From the NCBI GenBank assembly GCA_035450685.1, contig DAOTNF010000012.1, positions 1-64,000 on the forward strand: DNA of 64,000 nt, read 5' to 3'. A model generated the notes under the pieces. It ran no database searches, was not told the origin of the DNA, and worked only from the letters and a program-made list of their open reading frames with translations. A program made the translations under genes and the position numbers. This document shows, one piece after another, positions 35,414-43,718 of this stretch; the first letter of the stretch is position 1, and each line of letters starts with the position of its first letter. The stretch is from Syntrophosphaera sp035450685. Its GTDB lineage: Bacteria > Cloacimonadota > Cloacimonadia > Cloacimonadales > Cloacimonadaceae.

Positions 35414-37966
35414 TCAGCCACCCTCCCTATAACCACAATCCTCCCCTCCGGAGCCATTCAGTTCCTTCAGCATGGCGGTCACCAGGGTCTTGGCGCCCTC
35501 GCCGTTTTCCGCCACAGGCCCCACGCAGGAGGGGCAGCCCATCTCGCAGGGGCATTTGGAGACCAGATCCAGGGCGGCGGCGATGATCTTGTGGTGCAGG
35601 TCGAACAGCTTGCGGGAGAGTCCGATGCCTCCGGCGATGTTGTCGTAGATCAGCACCGCGGGGTCGTTTCCGGCAAGCGGCGAGCGGTCTTCAGCAAAGA
35701 AATCGAGGTCTTTGCGGTCGCACATCACAAAGAAGGGCGCCAGATTCGCCAGCAGGTAGCCGAGGGCGGAAATCCCGCTCTGGATCTGTACATTCTGCTC
35801 TGCCAGGCGGTGACAGCGGGAGCAGAGGGTCACCAGGTTTTCGGGGCGGTTACCCTCTTCCTGGCTGGCAAATTTGCGCAGGGGGATGATGTGGTGGACG
35901 TGATGGGCGCCGTCGGTCTCCGCCACGCCGCAATGCTGGCAGAGGAAGCCATCCCGCTGGCGGATGGCGGCCGAGATGCTGGGCCAGTCCTTGCCATAGT
36001 CGTTGGGCGAGCTGTTCCAGAGTCCCAGGGCACGCAGTTTTCCCACCACCGGCGGGGCGATCCCGATCCACCAGGCGACGGTGTCCAGCTCCGTGGAAGG
36101 CAGGTCAAGTTCTTCATAGCCAAGCACCTGCTGGTTGTGAAACAGCAGTTTTTTGAATCCGGTGATGGTGGTGGTCACCTTCACCTTTCCCAGATACTTG
36201 TGCCCGCCGGGGCAGGCCTGCCGCATCTGCAGCGCGGTCTGCTCGATCTCGGTGTGGCGCAGGGCCTGGGTGAAGTAGTTTACCTCGGCGGGCTGCACCT
36301 CCACCAGCTTTGCGGCGAGGTCGAGGCGGCTGACGATCCAGGTTTCGCCGCGGTCAAGATAGATGGCGTTGGGGTGGGTCATCCAATAGGCGCTGGCCGC
36401 GTCCACATAGCCGATCAGTTCTTCCCCGTGCTTGATCTGAAGCTGCTCGCTGGCGTTGCGCAGCGAGACCTCCGCGGAGGGATAGCTTTCCGGAACTCCG
36501 ATCCAGCGGCCTCCCGCGTGGCGGATTTTGCCTTCCTGAAGCAGGATCTGCAGATGGGGGAAGATGTGCTCGCAGCCCAGGCTGCCGAAGCCCTCGTCAT
36601 CCAACAGGGCCAGGTCGTGCACGGCGCAGAGCAGTTGCTTTTGCAGAATCTCACGATGGTCAGGCGCGATGAGGGCGTGTTCGGGGTTGTTGTCGAATAG
36701 ATAGTGGGGGTTGTGGCAGATGTATTGTTCCAGGGGATTGGCGCTTGCCACCAGCACCGCCAGGGCTGTGTTGCCTTTGCGTCCGGCGCGTCCTGCCTGC
36801 TGGCGGGTGGCTGAAATGGTGCCGGGATAGGTGTTCAGAAATACGGCGTCCAGCCCGCCGATGTCGATGCCCAGTTCCAGCGCGTTGGTGGAGACCACCA
36901 GTCCGATCTTGCCCTCGCGCAGTTCTGCCTCGATCTCGCGGCGGTTGGCGGACAGATAGCCGCTGCGGTAGCTGCGGATGCGGTCGCGGAAGGCTTCGCT
37001 GCTCTGCAGGTAGAGGTAGAGGATTTCCACGCTGCGGCGCGGCCCGCAAAAGAGGATGGCCTGTCCGGAGGTGTGCAGCCAGCGTTTGGCCAGCGCGGTG
37101 CTTTCCATCAGGGCGCTGCGGCGGATGCCCAGAGCTGCATCCACGATGGGCGGGTTGAGGATCATGAACACCCTCCTGCCATGCGGAGAGCAGTCCCTAT
37201 CCACCAGGGAGACAGGGCTTTCCAACAAGTCCTGGGCGAGTTCGCGGGCATTGGCGACGGTGGCGGAGGTGCAGATGAACTGGGGCTGGCTGCCGTAGAG
37301 GGCGCAAATCCGCTTGAGGCGGCGCAGCACGTTGGCGAAATGGGAGCCGAAGACGCCGCGGTAGATGTGCACCTCGTCGATCACCACCCACTTGAGGTTG
37401 GCAAAGAACTGCGCCCAGAGCGTGTGATTGGGCAGAATCCCCAGATGCAGCATGTCCGGATTGGAAAAGATCAGGTTGGCCTGCAGGCGGATTTGCCGCC
37501 GCGCGGAGCTTTGGGTGTCGCCGTCGTAGATGCCGCAGTTGTGTTTTGTTCCGCTCAGGCCGGAGAGGCGGGAAAGCAAGTGGCTGAACTTTTGCTGCTG
37601 ATCCTGGGCCAGCGCTTTGGTGGGGAAAATCAATAGGGAACGGCCGCGGGGATTGCTAAGCAGGTGCTGAAGGATGGGAAACTGGTAGCAGAGGCTCTTG
37701 CCGCTTGCCACTCCGGTGCTTAGCACCAGATTCCGCCCGCTCAGGATGGCGTCGATGGCCTCGCGTTGGTGCTGATAGAGGCGGCCGATGCCCAGTTCGC
37801 GCAGCAGGGATGCCAGTTCAGGCCTGGTCTGGGGTGGAAAATCTGCCCAGACGGCCTCCACTGGCTCCAATTCCTGCAAGCCGGCGATGTTGGCGCTGAA
37901 ATGCCGGTCACGCAGCAGGCTTTCGATAAAAGCCTCCACATCGGGCAGGGCGAGGTGGTCTCTCAT
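35414..37966 (-). CDS. MrfA/YprA-like DEAD/H helicase carrying an internal HNH domain
   Basis: The protein has 850 residues. Superfamily-2 helicase core: Walker A 'TGVASGKS', DEVH box 'VIDEVHIYRG', 'CTSATVA', and motif VI 'QQAGRAGRKG' following 'STNALELGIDIGGLDAVF'. The C-terminal DUF1998-like domain has the zinc cysteines 'CPCEMGCPSCVGP' (about residues 815-830), as in MrfA, a 3'-5' helicase of mitomycin-C repair. Between them (about residues 668-725) sits an HNH-nuclease-like module: 'CQHCG', 'HVHHIIPLRKF' and 'NLVTLCSRCHRLAE'. B. subtilis MrfA is about 100 residues shorter and, as I recall, lacks it. The ATG overlaps the stop of the upstream secreted protein (ATGA). A DNA-repair role is inferred. 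Confidence 0.88.
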   Translation of the reverse strand: MRDHLALPDVEAFIESLLRDRHFSANIAGLQELEPVEAVWADFPPQTRPELASLLRELGIGRLYQHQREAIDAILSGRNLVLSTGVASGKSLCYQFPILQHLLSNPRGRSLLIFPTKALAQDQQQKFSHLLSRLSGLSGTKHNCGIYDGDTQSSARRQIRLQANLIFSNPDMLHLGILPNHTLWAQFFANLKWVVIDEVHIYRGVFGSHFANVLRRLKRICALYGSQPQFICTSATVANARELAQDLLESPVSLVDRDCSPHGRRVFMILNPPIVDAALGIRRSALMESTALAKRWLHTSGQAILFCGPRRSVEILYLYLQSSEAFRDRIRSYRSGYLSANRREIEAELREGKIGLVVSTNALELGIDIGGLDAVFLNTYPGTISATRQQAGRAGRKGNTALAVLVASANPLEQYICHNPHYLFDNNPEHALIAPDHREILQKQLLCAVHDLALLDDEGFGSLGCEHIFPHLQILLQEGKIRHAGGRWIGVPESYPSAEVSLRNASEQLQIKHGEELIGYVDAASAYWMTHPNAIYLDRGETWIVSRLDLAAKLVEVQPAEVNYFTQALRHTEIEQTALQMRQACPGGHKYLGKVKVTTTITGFKKLLFHNQQVLGYEELDLPSTELDTVAWWIGIAPPVVGKLRALGLWNSSPNDYGKDWPSISAAIRQRDGFLCQHCGVAETDGAHHVHHIIPLRKFASQEEGNRPENLVTLCSRCHRLAEQNVQIQSGISALGYLLANLAPFFVMCDRKDLDFFAEDRSPLAGNDPAVLIYDNIAGGIGLSRKLFDLHHKIIAAALDLVSKCPCEMGCPSCVGPVAENGEGAKTLVTAMLKELNGSGGEDCGYREGG

Positions 37967-39942
37967 TTGCTGATCGCCAGGCGGCGGATGCGGCTGCCAG
38001 TGGAGTCGCTCAGGCGCAGGAAATAGACCCCGGAGGAGAGGGCGGGCCCGGCTTTGCGACTGTCGAAGCTGCTGATATCCCGGGCGGAAAAGACGCGGCG
38101 GCCGCGCAGGTCAAAGATTTCCAGGCTGAAACTGGTCTTGGCGGGGTTTTCCACGCGGAAGGCGCCCCGGCTGGGATTGGGGTAAACCCTGAAGCCGGAG
38201 GCGGCCTGCAAATCCTCCTCCAGAGGCAGGTATCCCCCCTCACCGGTGATCAGGATGTCGTCCAGATAGAGGGCGAAGGCATCCCAGGAGAGGCAATGCC
38301 AGGCCAGGCGGACGCTCTGCCTGCTCCAGGCGGAAAGGTCGTAAGTGTATTCAGTCCAAACAGCAGGCACGGCGATGAATGGTGGCGAGCTGATGGGCAC
38401 AAAGTCCTGGGGATTGGCGCCGGAGGTGGAGATCAGCACCCGGAGCCGCTCCAGGCCGTAAGCATCGGTGTGAGACCGCGCCCAGAAGCTGAGTTCCGGT
38501 TGCTCGCCGAGGTTGAAGGGCGGCGAGATCAGCCAGTCGTTGTTGGGAGGGGTGAGGCTGCTGATGCAGGCCAGCATCGCGGAACCGGCATGGGGCGGCA
38601 AATTGGTGAGGGGAGGCGTGGTCTGGGCGGGAAAGAAGCTCAGCCATGCCAGGGCTTCGCCCTCATGGGGAAAGCTGACCCCATCCCAAGGCCAGGTGTT
38701 GGACAGATCCAAATCCAGATTGAGCCAGGCCTCGATTTCCTGGCTGAAGGGCGGACAGGCCTCAAAATCCTGCTTGAGGATCAGGTTATCGATCTCTTCG
38801 GGGACATGCACGCTCACCACGTTGGAAGGCCCGGAAAGCTCGCCCAGATGGTTCTCCGAGCGCAGATAATAGATGTAGGTCTGTCCGGCGGCGACCTCAA
38901 AATCCAGATAGCTGAGGCTTTGGCTCTGGGCGATCCACACATCGTTGCGGTAGATGCGATAACGCAGGGCCGTTCCAAGCTCGGGAGGCGACCAGCCAAG
39001 GCGCACGTGGTCGTTCTGCCAGCAGGCGTTAAGCCCATAGGGCGGGCCGATGGGTTCCCCCAGGGTACGGAAAGACCAGACCGGGCCGGGGAACTCCTCC
39101 GTCCCCAGACGGGCTGTCACGCTCCAGTAATAGGTGACCAGGGGCTGCAAGGGTTGGGCGAAGCTCCAGGCGGGCAGGCTCAGGTTTTGGGCAAGGGGCT
39201 CAAGCTGCCCCGCATCCTCGCCAAAGAACAGATCCCAGCTTTCGGCCTGGCTCTGCCAGGAAAGGCTGGTGGAGGTGGACACTCCCTGGGCCTGATCCTC
39301 CGGCTGGGGCAGATAGGGTGTGTAGCTGAAAGCTTGCAGTTCGAGGCGCAGATTGGCATGCGCCTGGCGCACATAGAAGCCGCTGGCGGAAGGGGATGGC
39401 GGAGCCGCGGGATCGGGGTTGATTGCCAGGCTGTTGAACACTATCCCCCGCGGGCTTTCCGTCTGGGTGCAGAGGAACTCGTCCGCGGTGGAGCTGTATT
39501 CCGGGCTGTTCTCGTCCACGGCGATCAGCAGGTTGTCCGTTCCATTGTAGATAAAAAGGTTTTGCAGGGTTAGGGTAAGCCAGCCCTGTCCCGGCAGGGA
39601 ACCGGAAAAATCCGACTCCTGCAAGGTGCCTTCCCAAACCAGGCTCAGGCTGTCCAGGGGCACCCAGTCGCCAAGCTGGCCGCGCCGGGTGTGGCCGATC
39701 CAAACCTTCCAGAGATTGTTGGCGGACAGAAAGGTGCCGCCGCTGACGCTGTATTGGAAAGAGAGGGAGTGAATCCTGCCCGCGGAGAGGATTTCGGAGG
39801 CCAGATAGACCTGCTGCGAATAGCTGTAAGCCCGCGCTGGCTCGATGGGCAGGCTCTGGTTGACCAAATTGCCGCTGCCGATCTGGACGGTCTCCGCGGC
39901 CAGGCAGCCGCCGATCAGGAACAATGCCAGCAGCCAGCGCAT
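37963..39942 (-). CDS. Secreted FN3/MAM-like protein with C-terminal sorting domain
   Basis: The protein has 659 residues. Signal peptide (MRWLLALFLIGGCLAAE); an N-terminal domain (about 20-205) similar in layout to that of the protein at 1..2569 ('YSYSQQVYLASEI', 'YNGTDNLLIAV'); two FN3-like domains (about 210-380, 'SLSWQSQAESWDLFFG', 'RYRIYRNDVWIAQ'); a jelly-roll/choice-of-anchor domain (about 390-575); and a sorting domain ('FRVYPNPSRGAF', 'LEIFDLRGRRVF', 'LSSGVYFLRL'). It is probably a surface protein exported by a type IX-like route. AAGGA precedes the ATG. It shares an ATGA overlap with the helicase gene, an odd functional pairing. Confidence 0.85.
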   Translation of the reverse strand: MRWLLALFLIGGCLAAETVQIGSGNLVNQSLPIEPARAYSYSQQVYLASEILSAGRIHSLSFQYSVSGGTFLSANNLWKVWIGHTRRGQLGDWVPLDSLSLVWEGTLQESDFSGSLPGQGWLTLTLQNLFIYNGTDNLLIAVDENSPEYSSTADEFLCTQTESPRGIVFNSLAINPDPAAPPSPSASGFYVRQAHANLRLELQAFSYTPYLPQPEDQAQGVSTSTSLSWQSQAESWDLFFGEDAGQLEPLAQNLSLPAWSFAQPLQPLVTYYWSVTARLGTEEFPGPVWSFRTLGEPIGPPYGLNACWQNDHVRLGWSPPELGTALRYRIYRNDVWIAQSQSLSYLDFEVAAGQTYIYYLRSENHLGELSGPSNVVSVHVPEEIDNLILKQDFEACPPFSQEIEAWLNLDLDLSNTWPWDGVSFPHEGEALAWLSFFPAQTTPPLTNLPPHAGSAMLACISSLTPPNNDWLISPPFNLGEQPELSFWARSHTDAYGLERLRVLISTSGANPQDFVPISSPPFIAVPAVWTEYTYDLSAWSRQSVRLAWHCLSWDAFALYLDDILITGEGGYLPLEEDLQAASGFRVYPNPSRGAFRVENPAKTSFSLEIFDLRGRRVFSARDISSFDSRKAGPALSSGVYFLRLSDSTGSRIRRLAISK

Positions 39943-40092
39943 CTCAATCCTTCCCGCGCCGGATGGCCTGCTTATGGATGATGAAAGCAGTCACGCATCC
40001 CGGGCAGATGGCCGGCAGATGGCGCGCGGCCTCACGAATTCCCTTGCTATCGTCCATTGGAGCGCTCCTTGGGCAAAAACTCTTATTGCGCC

Positions 40093-40120
40093 CTTGTAGC
40101 GGGCTGTCCCTGCCTGTCAA
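40093..40120 (-). promoter_or_regulatory. Candidate promoter for the secreted protein/helicase pair
   Basis: On the minus strand a perfect TTGACA (40115-40120) is followed after 16 nt by TACAAG (40093-40098), with a 5' leader of about 140 nt before the ATG at 39942. The weak -10 box lowers confidence. Confidence 0.35.
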
Positions 40121-40139
40121 GCCCAAAATGCCTGCCGCT

Positions 40140-43100
40140 TCAGGTCGGGCGGAAACTCAGCGCCAGCAGTTGGGAGCAGGAACTGTGCTCCAGTTCCGGA
40201 GGCGCGAAGAGCATGAACAGCGGCCGCAGATACTGGGGTACCCTGGCAAGTATCTCACTGTATAAGTAAAGATTCTGCCAAAACAGCTCCGGCGAGAGTT
40301 GAAAGTCACAGCGCCTCTTGCGTTGGGAAAGCAGATGCAGCCTGTGGGGCAGATGAGCCGCCCCCGCCTTGGTATGGCAGAAATCCCTGCTGTAACGGAA
40401 GTCATTTTCGCCTCCCCGAATCCTGTCCCAGCCTCCATTTTTCAAGGGCAGCTCAACGAAGCAGGAAGCCATGTCAGCCGCGGGCTTGACGCTGAGATTC
40501 AGCTTGAAGCCGCAATACGCCGCCTTGCCATAGGAAGCCAGAATCTCGGTCTGCGCCACCAGCAGGGGCAAGCCGGGACGGGTGAGGAAATGCTGCCGGA
40601 ATAACATCCCCCGCAATGCTTTGTTTTCCTTGATTTCGGTGCAGATGGCGAGGCCTGACCACAGATTGCCCCAGTTATCCACCAGCTCGGAAAACTCCGC
40701 CCGGTGTTGCTCGCGCCGCAGTCCCTGCAAGCCGGTCTGGGTGGGTATGCAATACATTCCGCCCAGATAGGGGTTGAAGTGCCCCTTGGGGGCAAAGTCC
40801 GGATAGCCACTGTCCAGCCACTCCACACCCGCATGGGACAGCGACACGATACTGGGCAGGCAGGCTTCGCGGGGAGCGGCAAAGCTCAACACGCCGTTGT
40901 CCACCCGCAGCAGTTCGCAGGGCTGAACTTCCTCCACGGTCTGCCGCACCTGACCGGAACACAGCAGCAGAGTCTCCTCGCGCCTTAGCGTCTGGGATGG
41001 CCTGGCAAGTTCGCACCAGACCGTCTGCAAAGGATCTCCCCCTTTGAGGCTAAGCTCTTCCGGCAGGCTTTGCAACTCGTCTTCCAGGCGCAGTTCGCAT
41101 TCGCTGAACTTCCCTTCTCCGGCTGTGCCAAAAGTGACGTGCCCCTGCAGCATCTGATTCTGCCTCAAGACCAGTTCCAGCGGGCAAGGGACGGACACGC
41201 AGGGATTCCCCCCGTTGGCAACCAGTTCCAGGGTGGGATGTTCCCTCTCCGCGGGCAGACGGGTGTTGCGGGCAAAGTCCCGCACCTCCATGCTGTTGTC
41301 AAAGCAGTTCAAATATACCCGCAGCGGTTCCGTTTCCCGCTTTCCGCTCCGCGCCAGCTCTGCCAGGTCGATCTTCCAGCCTATGAACCAGTTTTCAAAA
41401 CCAACCTGGGCGGAAGGCTCCCAAATGATAGCCAAAGTGCCGCTTTCCTGCCTGGAAAAGAGCCAGTTGCAATCCGGATCGGGCTGCGGCAGGTCGTCAA
41501 CCCACACATCCCGCATATCCTCTTCCAGGCTCAGAATGCGCCCGCCGCTTTTGTAGGACAGCGGTTCTCCATCAAAAGTCACCCTCAGCAACAGGCCATA
41601 CTCGCCCCCGTCCGGCACCTTCAGCGCCCGCGCGCGGTATTCCAGCAGCCCGCCCGGATAGAGGGTGTAGAGCAGGGCAAACTCCAGCCCGGGCTTGTCC
41701 TGGCTGCGATAGCTCAGTTCCAGTTGCCTTCCCTCCCCTCTTTGGGTCAGGCGCGCGTCCCAGGGGGTAAGGTTTTCAAACTCTTCGCTGTAGGGCATGC
41801 CCGCCTGGGGAGGCATCGTGTAAAAGCTGGGGGCATTGTCTCCCCCGAACCAGCCCCGGTTGACCTGCCACCATGTATCAAAGCGAAGCTCATACAGCCC
41901 GCTCAACAGATAGTAGCCCGTGGGAAGGATGGCGGCTGCGGAGGAACCGCAGACCTTTTGGCAACTGCTGGCCTGCTTTTCAAACTCCACTCCGGCGGAA
42001 CCCTCCACAATTGCCTTCACCTTGATGGCAGGAGCATACACGAGGGCGGCATCCACCGTGAAATCAAGCGGCAGCATGCGGCGCTCCCCCGCCTCCAGGC
42101 TGAAACTGAACCTCCTCTCCCGCAGCCTGATTTCCGGCTGCTCAGGCAGTTCCAGGTCAAAACTCGCCTGCCGGGGAAAGTTGTTCTGCGCGTTCAGCCA
42201 CATCCGGCTTTCCCTGCCGGGCAAAACCTGCCCGTGTTCGTTGCGCAGTTCCAGGTCAAGCGGATACTCCAGCTTCAAGCCGGTCTTGAAGAGCTGGCTA
42301 CGCCCGTTCACCGCTATCTCGCAGAGGACGCCCGGCATGCTTTCCCAGTCCGTCCGCTGCTTTTGGATGGGATCCACCCTGAAGAGGGAGGGGATTGCCA
42401 GGCTCGTTTCCACCTCGCCGCTGAAATCCAGCCCGTGAACCAGTTCCGCCTCATTTTTGCCCCGTAAGCTCACTGCCAGGGGGAGGTTCGTGTGGTTTTC
42501 CAGTTTGTAGGTGATGGGATACTCCAGCCCAAAAACCGGCTCGGGATCGTCAGTTTCGGCTTCGATGCTCCACTCGTTAGTGCGGATGGCGACCACGCCC
42601 CGGCCCTGGCGTTCCACCGTCACTTCCAGGAATTGGCCATCCTTTTCCCATCGGTGGTCAAAGAGGTCAAATCCTTTCACCTTGCGGCCGTCCGGCACCA
42701 TGGAGAGTTCGCGCTTGAAGTCGGCGTAGAGGTCGAAACGTTCCAGAAGGGGCTTGAGCAGTTCGCTGCGCAGCAGTCCCGGCAGGAAGTTCATCAGGTG
42801 TGTGCCCCAGGAATCCAGTTGTTCCCAGAAGAATCCGCATTTCTTATAGAGCGGCATAGCTTTCAGGTTACCCGGCCAGGTGAAGAGGTCGATCCGCCCG
42901 TAGCCAAGCTCGGCTGCACGCTTCACACAGAGCCGGATCAGGGCTTTGCCGATCCCCCGCCCGTGATGGCTGGGCAGCACGTTGAGCATCTCCACATAGG
43001 CGACATTGGCCTCGTAGCCATATTCACACAGGCGCGCGTAGCCCACCACGGCCTCGCCCTCAAACGCCAGATAGAGGTTCAGGTATGGCGAGGTCTGCTG

Positions 43101-43229
43101 TTCCTGCAAGACCTTGGCTTCGCTGCTGTTCCAGGCCCTGCCCATCCAACCCTCGGTGCTGTTGTTCCACATCGTTGCCACAGCTTTGGCGTGGCGCGAT
43201 TCATATTCAGTATAGACGATTCCTGCCAT
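40140..43229 (-). CDS. GNAT acetyltransferase fused to a very large beta-sandwich-like region
   Basis: The protein has 1029 residues, far longer than ordinary GNAT enzymes (about 150). Residues about 5-160 form a complete GNAT fold with the acetyl-CoA motif 'HGRGIGKALIRL' and 'AMPLYKKCGFFW'. The remaining 860 residues are beta-rich with no signal peptide or membrane segment, and include 'YPITYKLENHTNLPLAV', 'LYTLYPGGLLEYRARALKV' and 'FNPYLGGMYCIPTQTG', reminiscent of glycoside-hydrolase/mutarotase-type sandwiches but without a recognised active site. It is presumably cytosolic. It lies between two gaps, transcribed alone, with a 15-codon ORF upstream. Catalytic residues and substrate are unknown. 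Confidence 0.8.
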   Translation of the reverse strand: MAGIVYTEYESRHAKAVATMWNNSTEGWMGRAWNSSEAKVLQEQQTSPYLNLYLAFEGEAVVGYARLCEYGYEANVAYVEMLNVLPSHHGRGIGKALIRLCVKRAAELGYGRIDLFTWPGNLKAMPLYKKCGFFWEQLDSWGTHLMNFLPGLLRSELLKPLLERFDLYADFKRELSMVPDGRKVKGFDLFDHRWEKDGQFLEVTVERQGRGVVAIRTNEWSIEAETDDPEPVFGLEYPITYKLENHTNLPLAVSLRGKNEAELVHGLDFSGEVETSLAIPSLFRVDPIQKQRTDWESMPGVLCEIAVNGRSQLFKTGLKLEYPLDLELRNEHGQVLPGRESRMWLNAQNNFPRQASFDLELPEQPEIRLRERRFSFSLEAGERRMLPLDFTVDAALVYAPAIKVKAIVEGSAGVEFEKQASSCQKVCGSSAAAILPTGYYLLSGLYELRFDTWWQVNRGWFGGDNAPSFYTMPPQAGMPYSEEFENLTPWDARLTQRGEGRQLELSYRSQDKPGLEFALLYTLYPGGLLEYRARALKVPDGGEYGLLLRVTFDGEPLSYKSGGRILSLEEDMRDVWVDDLPQPDPDCNWLFSRQESGTLAIIWEPSAQVGFENWFIGWKIDLAELARSGKRETEPLRVYLNCFDNSMEVRDFARNTRLPAEREHPTLELVANGGNPCVSVPCPLELVLRQNQMLQGHVTFGTAGEGKFSECELRLEDELQSLPEELSLKGGDPLQTVWCELARPSQTLRREETLLLCSGQVRQTVEEVQPCELLRVDNGVLSFAAPREACLPSIVSLSHAGVEWLDSGYPDFAPKGHFNPYLGGMYCIPTQTGLQGLRREQHRAEFSELVDNWGNLWSGLAICTEIKENKALRGMLFRQHFLTRPGLPLLVAQTEILASYGKAAYCGFKLNLSVKPAADMASCFVELPLKNGGWDRIRGGENDFRYSRDFCHTKAGAAHLPHRLHLLSQRKRRCDFQLSPELFWQNLYLYSEILARVPQYLRPLFMLFAPPELEHSSCSQLLALSFRPT

Positions 43230-43297
43230 CAGTTTTTTCCTTAAATAATTGGTAATCTCCGGGCCTGTTGTCCGGTTGTATCAGCGGCGGTGCCTGT

Positions 43298-43345
43298 TCA
43301 GCAAGTCAGCAGCAACAGCAGGGTGATCCTGTGTTTTATAGCCAT
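43298..43345 (-). CDS. Possible 15-residue leader or remnant signal peptide
   Basis: ATG at 43345 is preceded by AGGAGGTGA at 7 nt, one of the strongest ribosome sites in the window. It encodes MAIKHRITLLLLLTC then TGA at 43298-43300, a basic start and hydrophobic run ending in Cys, like the beginning of a lipoprotein signal. It lies 68 nt upstream of the 1029-residue gene. It may be a leader peptide, a microprotein, or the decayed start of a lost lipoprotein gene; it cannot be decided here. Confidence 0.4.
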   Translation of the reverse strand: MAIKHRITLLLLLTC

Positions 43346-43718
43346 GTTCTCACCTCCTGAGACAAAAAGCTACATATAAATCAAGCAATATTTGTTCCTG
43401 ATCCCCAAATAAATCAGGATATCCAGCCCGGTTTCCGCATTTTTCCCCCTGTCGCTCCCCTTTGCATCCTGTAGATTTCCTGGGGTTTACCTTGGGTCAT
43501 CCTTAACTTCGCAACCACATACCTAAGGATGATACCCTCAAATCCAGTAGTAGCAAGGGAGGGCGGTATGACGGATTATGCGGATTGTTGACAGCTTGCT
43601 TTCGCCCGTCAACCATTATGCATCAGGCTATCCTGCTGGGCGGCATGGGGATGAAGGCTGTTTCGCCCCTGCTCCAAAGCTTCATTTTACGCTGTTTCCG
43701 TTCAAATTCCGGCTACGG
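43346..43718. other. Gap between the GNAT fusion and the asparagine-synthetase-like gene
   Basis: It contains an A+T-rich leader region (about 43346-43440), the E-form repeat (43453-43570), then 150 bp without recognisable features. Two plus-strand open frames starting near 43578 run into the opposite-strand gene and have no ribosome site; they are not called. Confidence 0.6.
43453..43570 (-). repeat. D/E-family intergenic element, E form, copy 5
   Basis: Reversed copy: 'CGCTCCCCTTTGCATCCTGT' edge, 'CATCCTTAACTTCGCAACC', 'ACATACCTAAGGATGATACC', then 'gtagtagcaagggagggcgg'. It is nearly identical to the copies at 6605-6717 and 57187-57305, differing by scattered single bases. Confidence 0.85.
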
